From assembly GCF_949628265.1 (NCBI RefSeq), contig NC_088789.1:9106886-9170885 (forward strand): DNA of 64,000 bases, in the 5' to 3' direction. This document shows, piece by piece, positions 39,246 through 50,027 of this stretch. The stretch's first letter is position 1. Each line of letters begins with the position of its first letter. Origin of the DNA: Cloeon dipterum (lineage: Eukaryota > Arthropoda > Insecta > Ephemeroptera > Baetidae). The position numbers were made by a program, and so were the translations under genes. The notes under the pieces were generated by a model that had not been told where the DNA came from, made no database searches, and saw nothing but the letters and a program-made list of their open reading frames with translations.

Positions 39246-40369
39246 GCATTCTTAACCAACGTGGAAAAATTTCCCCTTGTTTTCAGTTAATGGATAACAA
39301 AACTTGCTCATGGAAAAAATCAACAAGAAAACAAAATAATAATTTCTCGCGTCGCATCAAATTTTAATTTTAATTTTGGTAAACTATTATTTGTAACCCT
39401 GAGAATGAAATTGGCGGCTAATTTGACCAGCATTTCTGTGTGTGTAGTCAACATTTATTTTACTAAATGGGTTCTTGCTTTCAAAATAAATCTTATCTGC
39501 GGCCAGCCTTTCGAGATAATAGATAATTCCAGCACAAGAGTACATTGTGGCTAGGAGAGTGATCCAATGAAAAGGAACGAGTTCTGCAATATGACATCCG
39601 CTTTGTTTCTACTATTGAATATTCTGAGCAGTAGTAAATCAGTCTCATTGAATCATTCGTAGTTTTATAGAGCCTATATAAAGAGTAAAACAAGCCGTTC
39701 TTCTACTTTAGGCTTGAGAGTGAGAGAATTACAGCACAAAGTTAACTTTTCTTGCTATGAGAGCTGTCCAATTGACCAAGGTGCTGTTCTCACCATTAAA
39801 ACCGATGTTGTGAGCGAAAAACAAGCCTCGTCGCTTGTTGTCAACAAGCTCCATGCAAACTAATCTAAATTTTGCATGCAATATTCTATTTAAATAGATG
39901 GAATTCACGGCGGTAAAATAACATCAACTTTTCTTTTGGAAACACGGCTCAGTCTCGGTGAGTCGAGATATTATCAAGTATTTTCGCTTTTGCCATATTT
40001 TGCTATTTCTTGAAATATTTTAGTTAATTAATCAAATGTAATTAACCGATCAATAATAAACAAGTATACGATTAATATCTTGAAGTTCTGCGAAAGAATT
40101 TACAGACCTATCTTAGCACTGTTCAAAATAGATTTAAGCTATGTGATTTTTTTTATTCTGAACCCTCGCAAAAACAGGCGCAAATATTTATACAGGAACC
40201 AGTGGCCTCGTTTTTTAAATGGCTTAAAATAAACAAGATAGGTCTTGTTGTAGCCAAAAAATTCAACACAACATATAATCATTCATGCCATTCTTATATA
40301 AATATGGTTAGAAGAGAGAGAAACTGCGAAATTCCTTACGTTCTGTTTCTCCTGAAAAAACTGTGTTGG

Positions 40370-40610
40370 CCCGGTGACTTTCAACCCGCTGCAAAAGGCG
40401 GAGAACGATTCTGTTTCTATTTGTTGTATGACGTGTCGGCTATCAGCCGCGGCACCACCGCGTTCGCCGGCCGACGCACACAACTCCGGCAATTTTTGCT
40501 GGTGCTTGCTGCCTCTGACGCCCTCTCCTGGACTCATTCACTGGCTCCAAACTCACTGCAGGCTAGATCGGTGCCACTGCTCGGCCAAAAGACGAAACAG
40601 TTTTCTTGAG
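40370..40610 (-). promoter_or_regulatory. GC-rich island, candidate promoter or distal first exon
   Basis: About 240 bp that are much richer in G+C and CpG than the surrounding AT-rich DNA. On the minus strand an ATG-initiated frame (MSPGEGVRGSK...) runs about 70 codons and meets a good donor (CAGAAC|gtaagg) near 40343. The plus strand is also open, so coding is not proved. Position upstream of the AnxB11-like gene fits a distal first exon or CpG-type promoter. Confidence 0.3.
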
Positions 40611-41438
40611 AGGCCCGTATGCCGCACCTCGCAATTATTATGGTTTGTGCTTTTCTCTCAAATAATTTCCATATAATTTTCCAAAAGCTTGTTTTCGATT
40701 AAAAAAAGAAAGATAACAACCGTAAACATTTCCTCTTCATTTCATTGGAATTTATTAACAATTTTTATCGAATATATTTTCAAGAAAAATCTTTTTTGCA
40801 AGTTAATTAATCAATAATTTAATACTCTTAATCGATTTATCCATTTATCTTTTTTTTCACAGCCTGTTTGTTTTCGAAGTACACAGATTTTTTATTAGGG
40901 GAATCTCTGATATATTAAAATTAATTCGGTGCTTATGCAACCAGCGCATCTTTTGCGTTTCACAGAGTTGCCTAACCCAAATCTACGCAGGCGCGCTCAA
41001 TAATCTTCACAAATCTTCGTGTAAGTGTTAAAATATGGAAGTTAGAGTATAACTTTTTTGTTCCGACTTATAATTTGAAAATTCTATTTGCTTTGAAAAT
41101 AATCCTAACGACATGTGGTCGCTTTAAGGAAAATGTTTAAATTTCAATTCTTAATTTAAATATATGTTATTATACATATTCATAATAAATAATAGTTTAG
41201 CTAAATCAAAATACAATAGAGGTTGCCTTTAAATTAGCTTGGCATGATTGTTTTTACCTTGTTTTCGTTTTATTGTAGAATATTAAATGTGAACATATTT
41301 TTACCATAAGGAAAATCTAGTTAATATTTTCTGATAAAAAGCTAGAAACATCTGCGGTGTGGCTTATTTTAAAAAGTTTACAACAATACATCACAACCAA
41401 ATTATATTTTGTGAATGATATTTGACATTTGAAAAATA

Positions 41439-42993
41439 TTATGTGGTTTTCAAAATTGAGGGTGTTATCAATGCCAGGAGAATTCTCTTGTAATCGCCGG
41501 AACAGTCACCCTGTTGACAATAAGTTTGTTGCTTGCTATTTGAGGGAATCATTTAACTTTAAAAATAAACTAACCTCTATGAACGACTCTAAAGTCTTGC
41601 CATACATGTGCAAAAATGCGACTTTGATATCTCCCAGGTCGATCTCCGCTCGTGAGACAACTAGTCTGATCAGGTCACGATCTCTGGTGCCAAAGCCACT
41701 CATGCTGTTGTAGAGACGCTCAGCAAAAAAACCATCAGAGTCAGACGCAAAAGTGATCATTGCGTAAAAAGCCTCTTTAATTGGTGAAGGAAAGGAGTCC
41801 TTGATTACTTTCCTCATGTCACCATGGAGTAAGTAGAATAAGTCAAAAATATGCCTGAGATGATTTAAACTACGTCGAGTTAGGATGTTGGTTATGAAGT
41901 TAATGCTACCATCTAATGATGCTGCGTCTGTATGGTTGCCTGAAATAAAAGTGTCACACGGATATTTATGATCAAAGATCAACTCATATATCTCTTACAA
42001 GCTTCATAAATTGCATCAACGTCCTCTTCTATTTGAATTTCTTCTAATGTTGCATTTTCACCTCTCTGGCAGCCACATATTTTCAATAGAAATTGTTCAA
42101 AAGCGTCTGGAAATTTCTTCTCTATGATGTCTGCCTCCAACTTTGTTTCGAACGCTTGCAACAAATAAGTTATTTTACGCAATGTCGAAGCAAAGTCATG
42201 GGACATCATTACATTCCAAGTAGCAGGTTTTGACTAACAACAGTGAGTTCATATCGAGCGAACACAGGATCTCACACAGCGTCTCCTTGTGGTTGCCAAA
42301 GCTTGCGGTGAGCGCGTACTTCAACTCTCTAACGTAGAATTTTTCCAATGGTGCCAGCAGGGCGACAGTTGTATTCACAAAATCGTTTGAAATGAAAGAG
42401 CTCTTCAGCTCGTCAACCAGATTCTAGGATCAGCAGCATTTTTACGAAAACAAATAAATGATAAGTTTTTAAGCTTTTACTTTTGAATAAATAGAGAAAA
42501 AAATTGCAGCTATCTCCAGACGCTGCTCGCAGGATCTATTTGCAAGAATACTGATGACAATTTTCTCGTCTGCCACTAATCCTTTCATTGCTTCTTTCAG
42601 GCTTTTCGCATCGGCCTCGCCACTTTCAGCTGTGTACAATCTTTTCGGCAAGACTGTGGGCATCTGGTTAAGAGTATTTAATCAATAATGGTATATTGGT
42701 ATTAATTATAATTTTAAGCTTAAGTTTCAAACACTCCAGTACTATCTCAGCGTTTAAACATGATTTCAAAAGTATTTAATACTGAAATATTCTGATTATA
42801 GACGCAACAATCAGGTAGTTTTCAGTTATTCCTAACTGAAATGTGGTGGGCGTTTTACTATTTCAAATTAGAAAACCTCAAGCATTTATAAGATAGTTTT
42901 AAAGAGTTTTGAATTCCTAAGAGGATAGTGAAGTTTTTTTACCTTATGAAAGTGATTGAACAGTTCAATTGACTGCGAGTAACATGGACGCAT
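41439..42993 (-). CDS. Divergent annexin with degenerate calcium loops
   Basis: Exons 42663-42481, 42423-42213, 42154-41999, 41939-41575 and 41510-41439 join in phase to a four-repeat annexin. A possible first exon 42993-42943 (MRPCYSQS...) would make 345 aa; otherwise the ATG at 42663 starts a 328-aa form. Intron positions and phases match the AnxB11-like neighbour (211/156/365/72 bp against 205/153/356/57), so it derives from that architecture. Repeat 4 keeps SGFGTRD and the end keeps CSGDYKRILLALITP. Repeats 1-3 lose the GxGT loop: GLVADE, ASFGNHKE and CNHTDAASLDGS. The frame is fully open and splice sites are intact, so it looks like a functional but altered gene rather than a pseudogene. 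Calcium-dependent membrane binding is probably weakened or different (inference). Confidence 0.85.
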
Positions 42994-43183
42994 GCTTGCA
43001 AATGAGAAACAAAATGAAAACTGAACTCCAGGAAGTAAAGGCATGGAGCGATTAGAGCCATGCGTGTTGCTGTTACATGCAAGGCTCGTCACAACTGTAG
43101 GGAAGTTGATAAAAAAATTTCCTTGGATATCTACCTCCCTTTGAAAGGAAACAAAGATAATTCACATCATAATTGCTAGTCAT

Positions 43184-43189
43184 TTTATT
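43184..43189 (-). terminator. Polyadenylation signal of RNPS1
   Basis: AATAAA on the minus strand about 210 nt after the RNPS1 stop. Confidence 0.45.
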
Positions 43190-43395
43190 TTTATTTTTTT
43201 CCTAGTATATACAGTTTGCAACTAATCAGATTTTACGCTGGCAGTTGTTTTACAAGCTATGGAACTAAATAATGTAAAGAAAATCTTAAAGACAAAACTC
43301 ATTCACTTCATCAAATTGCAACCACTGTGACAAATATGAAGATGACACTCTAGGTGCTACCAAGTGACACATATTTGAATTTAAGAATAGTTTTT

Positions 43396-46300
43396 TTAAC
43401 GGGAACTGCTAGAGCTGGAGCGGCTGAAGCGGCGCCTACGTGCCGGGCTGCGTGAGCGAGATCGGCTACGACGCCGCCTGACTGGGGATCGGCGCCTGAC
43501 AGGCGACGGGCGACGTCCTCCCCCTCCACCACCACCACCACCTCCTCCTCCTCCTCTGAATCTGCAAAAACGAAAAATTTGGGTTGATTTTAAAAACCTA
43601 CATTGACTCATGGGATACTAGAAGTACGTGTCCAGTGCTCATTTTGCGTTAATTGAAATAAACCTATTACTGCATCTCAAAATAAACTACTTCTGTACAG
43701 CCGAAATAGCTTCTACAATGTCACGTTCCTCACTGAGAAACACACAAAAATGCCCAATAAATGAAGCTCTTTTAATTTATGCCTTCTTGTTTGGTTCAGT
43801 AATAGTGGTTAGTGTGCAACACATTTTATATTGTAATTTAATGAATATGGAGTTTAGTAATAAATAAGATTGACATGTTACTTGATTAAGGTTGCTGAAT
43901 AAAATAATATAAAATAATTTGTCATTAATCCCAGACTATACAGAAACGTAGAATTCTGATTCCAAAAAGGTGTTTTAAGTCCAGAAACCGCCTATAAAAC
44001 ATAGTATCTAGCTATCCAAAATGGAATTAAGCGAATATTTTGGACAGACGCTTGCAAAATGATCATAACAGACAAAATTAAAGCCAACTTTAAATGGGAT
44101 TTTTTTAAAGACCGTCCTTGGCGAAGTTTCTGAGCGCACCAATTGATTCTTGAGGTTCGAATTAGGTAAAGTGGATATTTTTCTGACCAAAGAGTCCAGC
44201 GCGACGTGCGTACCACAAGTAGAACTTTTATACCGCCAAAACTATATGAACCTATAGAACTGCGCATGCGTCAGAGCTGGCACACGCCTACCACCAGCTG
44301 CTAGCAGCTGACGGGACGCCTCTCCTCAACCACAACAGCTCTGACGCATGCGCAGTTCTCGCATATAGGTTCATTAAGGTTTGGCGGTAAAAAAGTTCAA
44401 CTTGTGCTACGCACGTCGCGCTGGACTTTTTTTGGTCTGAAAAAAATCCATTTAATCTAATTCGAACCTAAAGAATCAATTGGTGTGCTCAGAAACTTAG
44501 TCAAAGACAGTCTTTAAAACTTTTCATGGATCACACTGCAAGCTCAATAAAATAATCAACTTTGGCCACTGAATTCATATCTGTAGAATTCCAAAATCCT
44601 ACTTTCCGCTTATAACACTGAAATTTAAGCTCAAAACATATTTTTGCTACTGTACCTTTGAGGACCTCTGTTCCACCTAGGGGGAGAACGACGTGGTGGT
44701 GACCTTCTGATCGGGGGGCGATTCCTGACAGGTGGCCGTTGGACAGAGAGAACAGGGGCGCAGGTTATCTCTTGACCGTCTATCTGCCCACCATCCATGT
44801 TCTTCATTGCATTTTCAGCATCTTCAGGCGAGTTGAATTCAATGAAGCAATAGCCCTTGTTGTTGTTCAGGCGGTCAACAGCAAAATCGCAGAATTTGAT
44901 TGTCCCAAAGGTGGTGAAGATTTCAGTGACATGGTCCTTGTTCACATTCCTCGTCAGATTGCCAACATGAATCTTCACGGGCTTTGGGGTTGGGGAACGC
45001 CTGCGTTTTGCTGCTGCAGCTCTCTTAGCAGAGGTAGACCTGATTAAAAAATATCAAGCTGTAGCAAACATAAGACGATAGATTTGACAACACAATACCT
45101 TGATCTGGACCTTGAGCGAGAGCGTGATTTGGATTTTGGTCTGCTCTTGGGCTTTTCTTCAATCTTCTTTTCTTTTTCCTTGCTCTTGTCAGCGACAGTG
45201 CCTGATTTCCTCTTGTCCCCAGGACTGTGACTTCGGCTTTTGCTGTCCCTGAAATTTTAAACAAAATTATAATGAATAAAATAGGCTTTTGATGAAGGAC
45301 AATTTTATCGTTTTACACTTTTTGAGGGCAAATGCACAATTGAGCTGATTCAAACACAAAATGTTTGCTAGCAAATATATGTACATAATATGGTGGACTC
45401 ATACTTCTCGATTTACTCCATAAGAATAACATTAAGCGCCCTTTACTGCAGAAAATCAAAAGTGTGGCCGAGAATTGTGAGTCCTTCATCATATTTATCT
45501 CAAAAACAGTGTACTGTGTACAATTCTCACACCTATGGATTTGCACCAAAAATGTGTGTAAATAAACAGATAGATGTTACATTTTCTTGAAAGTTTGTAT
45601 GTTTCACGATGAAGAGCGAGAGCAGTTGTTATTCTCCATAAAGTGTATCTTCATGTTTAATGGTGAATCAACCAGCCCGTTGGCTCGCATTGTTAAGGCA
45701 TTCTCAGGAGTGTCAAAGCAAAGGGAGGTATTTGAGCAGTTCGGAGATCTAATACTGGCTACCCAATGTCAAGAGATGGCAAAAAGTGGTCAGTTTAGTG
45801 ACTCGAAATGCTCAAATTGCTCAACGGGCTGGGAGGCGCACCGGCGCCGACTCGCTACTTGCTGGTTTGCACCTTTCCAGCATGCGTGATTTGGCTTCAC
45901 GGGACAAATGTCTAGCGTTTCAATGCAGTCCTCGGTGCGGAGGCAAGTGGCCCTTGAGTGGGCTGGGTCCCTGTGCGGCCTGGTGCGCCCATGTTATCCG
46001 TTCGCGGTTTTATTGGGACCCGGGTTTCAGCATCCGTGCTAGTGCAGTGCGCGCCCTTCCCGGTCCTCGGACAGGGATAAAAAAGAGCAAAAACTAGCAC
46101 CCACTCCCATGCCAAAATTTATTTCATGCTAACACAAATTACTCTGGTCAAGTGGTTACTAATTGAGTCACGAAAAAGAGTAAACTACGCATAATTTTTC
46201 ATCATTTATAAATCAATAGCTATTTTAATTTTAACGGAATAAAAGGCATAATAGGATTTGTAGCAGATTTAATTTAACTTACTTCCGCTTCTGCTTGCGT

Positions 46301-46707
46301 CCTCGTCTGGGAGAACTGGAGCCACTGGATGAACCAGAACTGCTGGAACTTGATCTTGAGGAGGTTCCAGATGAGGATGAAGAGCTCCTCGAGCTCGAAG
46401 ATCCACTAGATGAACGAGAGCTGCTGCTTGATGAACTGTAAAATTTGTGTGTAACGTTAATTCTATGAATTCAGTATGTTGTCAGTACATACTATTAACA
46501 TTTCATCGAATTTATGCTACATCATGAATTAAATATAATAATTCAGGTAGTAAAGCAATGTTATACCTGCTGCGAGAACTGTCACTTGAAGAAGATGCGT
46601 TCCTCTTCTTCTTTTCTTTGTCACGTCCTCTTTCCTTTTTATTTTCTTTGTTGGACGCCTCTGAGTCAGAACCGCTCTTACCGGCAGAATCCTTCTTGTT
46701 TTTAACC
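43396..46707 (-). CDS. RNPS1: RNPS1, RNA-binding protein with serine-rich domain (5' incomplete)
   Basis: Five exons are clear: 46707-46567, 46435-46283, 45248-45099, 45039-44656 and 43561-43396, all in agreeing phase. Order: a Lys/Glu/Ser-rich start, a long Ser/Arg-Ser tract, a basic RS stretch, one RRM, then an RS/Pro tail. The RRM has RNP2 KIHVGNL and RNP1 KGYCFIEF, plus the diagnostic NMDGGQIDGQEIT, which is near-identical to human RNPS1. The tail ends with RRRSPVRRRRSRS-type repeats and SSSSSSR. A run of 13 glycines precedes the tail. Family role: splicing activator and peripheral exon-junction-complex (ASAP complex) component in the nucleus. The start codon is not in these exons. The first codon of exon 46707 needs two bases from an upstream exon; AT|G splicing from about 46842 is one possibility, giving about 331 aa. 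Confidence 0.92.
44104..44524. mobile_element. Large fold-back element in RNPS1 last intron
   Basis: Arms 44104-44278 and 44337-44524 are inverted copies of one another over about 175-190 bp, with scattered differences. Shared blocks include GAACTGCGCATGCGTCAGAGCT, split here as GAACTGCGCATGCG and TCAGAGCT, plus GTCCAGCGCGACGTGCGTA and CACCAATTGATTCTT. The 58-bp spacer carries a perfect 16-bp palindrome (44295-44310). No ORF is present, so a non-autonomous fold-back or MITE is likely. Confidence 0.85.
45671..46080 (+). repeat. Dispersed element A, copy 3 (RNPS1 intron)
   Basis: Starts ACCAGCCCGTTGGCTCGCAT and contains TGCTCAACGGGCTGGGAG, then CCTTTCCAGC and TAGCGTTTCAAT. It is longer than the other copies, running through TGCGCCCATGTTATCCG to about 46080. 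CCAGCCCGTTG and CAACGGGCTGG about 150 bp apart form a perfect 11-bp inverted pair. Confidence 0.88.
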
Positions 46708-48043
46708 CTGAAATAATTATTAATTACAAATTTTGCAACACGTTTAAGGTAACCAGATATAAGAAAAAATGTCGCTTTCTACGAATTTAACTTCAAAATG
46801 CTCGTAGAGCTAAGGATGACCAAGAAATATTAAGATTTTACTGACATGTCGAATATTATTCTTCCGTTCAGAGCTCCACAAAATGTAACAGAAGTAAACA
46901 AATAGCATCAACGCGCACAGCTTTATTTTGACAATGCTGCCAACATAAAATCATAAATAACCCCTCATTTTGAGCATACAGGTAGATAGCTGTCATGTTG
47001 GTAAAGTTCCGTCTGTTAGCCCGTCTTTTAAGTGCGGGAAAATAACAGGAACTTTTTGCTTTTTGAGCCATGGGATGGAATGCTGCTTGCTCTTTCTCTT
47101 TAATGAATCCGAATATCCCTGATTATTCGTGGTATGATGGGATTTTTTTGTGAGGTCGAATAGTTTAAAAAATGTCGGGAGTGAAAAGTGAGAAATATAT
47201 TGAATTTGACGTGCGCAGAGGAAAATACCGCAGGCACAGACGTGTTGTACCATTACCATGATATACGTTTTCTTGATCGGCCGGTGACTCGCCTGTGTTG
47301 TCCTTGGTCCTTGTGAGAAAAAGAAGAGGAAAGGTGTCCGCAATTAAAGTAAAAAGATGGAAATTGCGGCAAAATCGGATTTTGGGAAATCTATAAAGAG
47401 GCCTTTGTAAGATCGATGAGTATTATAATATTATTAAATTTGCTTTCATTATGTAAAAATTTTGAAAATTATACTTTTAGTTTTCGCCCCCCAGATAATA
47501 TAATATAATATTACGTATTCTTTTTAATTTTATATGAGACTCTCATAAGAACTGGCGAGGATGTGTAGCTCTCGGCGGTAACTGTAATTTTCCCCGCTAT
47601 ATTTGTATTATTCTCTGCTTTGGTTATCACATTATCACTAATCAATAAAAAGTGGACAATTGAATAAGTATGAGAAGTGTAGATGACGCGTAGAGGTATA
47701 AGAATAGAAGTTTAAAATTAAAAATTTGGAAAATTTATGGAGCGCGATATTTTACATTAAACGTTTTATTTTATGTTGATGATGCTCTTTTAAAGTTTCT
47801 CTAACTTTCATCTTCATCTAGAGAATATATATAAACTACTTTAACATTTATACTGGCACATATATACGTAAGAATTTCTGAAATCTGACCTTGGAACACG
47901 GTTCCAATAGATTCATAGTTGATTTTTCTCAAAGCTGCTAAAAAGCGAAACTTTAATTTCCAGAACTTAAAAGCAATAATATAACAAGTTGCGATAACAC
48001 TGACTTGCATTTTTATAATTTTGTTATTTTCAGCAATGCAGTT
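46708..48043. other. Region between RNPS1 and the LRR gene (head-to-head)
   Basis: Must contain the first exon and promoter of RNPS1 and the promoter of the plus-strand LRR gene. Stretches near 47.0-47.35 kb are less AT-rich and are the best place for the RNPS1 start. A TTTTCAG acceptor-like site at 48026-48033, just before the LRR start codon, suggests an untranslated upstream exon. Confidence 0.45.
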
Positions 48044-49722
48044 ATGTTTCAACTAGAGATGAAGAAAATGATCTCGATGAAATATCCTAAAAGCTTAAGA
48101 AATTCTTGTATGGATTTTATACGGAACAAAAAGAGTACTTTCATAAATGGTTCTAGTAACCCTTTCAGTGTTCTTCGTAAGGAATTAAAATTTAATCTTT
48201 TGAAAAGTAAAATAAGGTATTTTTAGCGGACTGTCTGAAGACCGAGTTAATAATGTCAAAAGATGAAACGTCCTGGGGAAAGTGGGAGGAATGCTTGATC
48301 AACAAACAGATGAACAGCTTGGTATTTTTCTTGGAACCATCATTAGCTAACGTAAGGGAAGCCTTCAAAGTAGTAACGGACCTGTTCACAAGTCTAGACA
48401 AAGTAAAACCAAAAGTTACGTGCTTCCGATGGGAGGACAACAGTGATTATAGTCCGATATTGAGCCCAAAGCATTTGAAAGAAACTACTTTCTTGAGTCC
48501 TGAGTACTACACAAGTCTGCAGGAACTTAAGATACATTGCGTTGCCAGTGATGAAGATTTCTTAAGAAGGATTGCTTGCCGTCTTAAAAACCTACAGTAA
48601 GAAATTCAAAATCATAATAATTAGGTTTGGAGTGCCATTTACAATTGGGTAAAATACCCTCCTTTCGACTGGTTTATGGTAAAGAAAAAATGTACTCATG
48701 ACATAAATTATTGATTAAATTTGTTCATTTTCAGAGTTTTGGACCTCGTGTTAGCAGCAGTGTCTCCTCAAGGGCTGTCCTGCCTTACTTCCATGAAACA
48801 CTTAAGGGTGTTTTTATTCACTCTAGCCTGTGGAACATATTTTGACTTCAACAACGAATATAACATATTATACAACCAGTGTGTGCAGCTCATGCCCAAA
48901 CTTCAAATAATAGGAAACGAAATTGACTTTAAGATACTTCAAAGTGACTTTGATAGTAGTAGTTTCAGAAATATAAGAATAGCTATTCAATTTGAGTCAT
49001 TGCCAATCCCAGTCGAGTTAGGGCTGAGGCAACTGACGTTGCACAAAAACGGAGCTATCCCTAATGGCATTAATTTGCCAAATCTGAAATCACTCTTGCT
49101 ATGGAATCCTGTGCTGAACTTTATGTTTGATGACCGTTTTGCTAAGGTCACAAGCTTAAGTCTCATTGATATTAATTTACTAGAGATCTTAGGGATTCTG
49201 AACAAGTTAGGAACTCAACTTAAAGTCCTCCTTCTCATGACCGGGCAAGATGACTTGCAATTAGATTTAATCTTAACCCTGTGCCCAAATCTGGAGGAAT
49301 TTCACCTTCCCCGCTGCCCAGCCTATTTGACCATGAACGATGATCTTGAACCCAAAGCAGACCTCGAAAAACTGGAAGTTCTCAGGGTTGAACTAATTAC
49401 CCACATAGACGGTGTCACTCCTTCCTTCACACCGGGGGTGCTGGTACAACTTCTTAGGGCACCCAACCTCCGCGAGCTCTTCCTCCACTGGATTGACTTC
49501 ACTCAGGAAGAGGCGGAAGACATAGTCAAATTGCTGTTGGAGGGTGAGATGCTTCAGAAACTGGAGAAACTTGAAGTGGAAAACTGGACGATTTTGGAAG
49601 GCCAGTATCACAATGCGGAAATTGAAGAACGATTTGACTTGGTACTGACATGCATGGCCTACTGCTGTCCTCGATTTATCCACCTACTCATCCATGATTT
49701 TTCAGCCTGCAATATAATTTGA
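48044..49722 (+). CDS. Leucine-rich-repeat protein, possibly F-box/LRR type
   Basis: Three exons, 48044-48176, 48227-48596 and 48735-49722, give 496 aa. The first intron is only 50 bp (TTC|gtaagg...tttttag|CG) and the second about 138 bp; phases agree. The C-terminal two thirds hold irregular LRR-like units such as LPNLKSLLLW, VTSLSLIDI, CPNLEEFHLPRCP, LEKLEVLRV and LRELFLHWI. The N-terminal part has NPFSVLPDCL, which loosely recalls the start of an F-box (LPxEL), but no full F-box is convincing. If F-box-like, it would be an SCF ubiquitin-ligase substrate adaptor; otherwise an LRR scaffold. I cannot name an ortholog. Such proteins form fast-evolving families in arthropods. A poly(A) signal follows 43 nt after the stop. 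Confidence 0.8.
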
Positions 49723-49765
49723 TGGGCTATATTTTTTTGCAAATATACACTTTTCCTATAAGGTT

Positions 49766-49771
49766 AATAAA
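49766..49771 (+). terminator. Polyadenylation signal of the LRR gene
   Basis: AATAAA about 43 nt after the stop codon on the plus strand. Confidence 0.7.
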
Positions 49772-50001
49772 ATACCTTTCATGATGATGAAGATTTTCTT
49801 GATTTTTTTTCTCAATATCCCTCTTGAAAATCAATAGATTTTGAGATCAAATTCATTGTCTTATTAAGTATTAAGATGAATCGAGATTTTCATAGGAAGA
49901 CTTTTTGATGAACTTATCTAACTAATAGTTTCAGGCCTTTGTGGAAGAAAAATAGAAAGTTCCATCAAAACAGTTTTGAGATCTTTAAAACTGTAACAAT
50001 A

Positions 50002-50007
50002 TTTATT
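50002..50007 (-). terminator. Polyadenylation signal of CWF19L2
   Basis: AATAAA on the minus strand about 20 nt after the CWF19L2 stop, implying a very short 3' UTR. Confidence 0.6.
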
Positions 50008-50027
50008 CAGAAAAGATAATATGCTGG

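Larger units (their letters stand above)
37773..41268. other. Intergenic: upstream of AnxB11, downstream of the divergent annexin
   Basis: Contains dispersed element A copy 2 (38914-39245) and a 240-bp GC-rich island (40370-40610) that is open in several frames. The island is a candidate promoter or distal first exon for the AnxB11-like gene. The remainder is AT-rich with no recognisable gene. Confidence 0.5.

Noticed and set aside
45786-46097. 103-codon ORF within RNPS1 intron
   Set aside because: It lies wholly inside dispersed element A copy 3 and is not kept open in the other copies.
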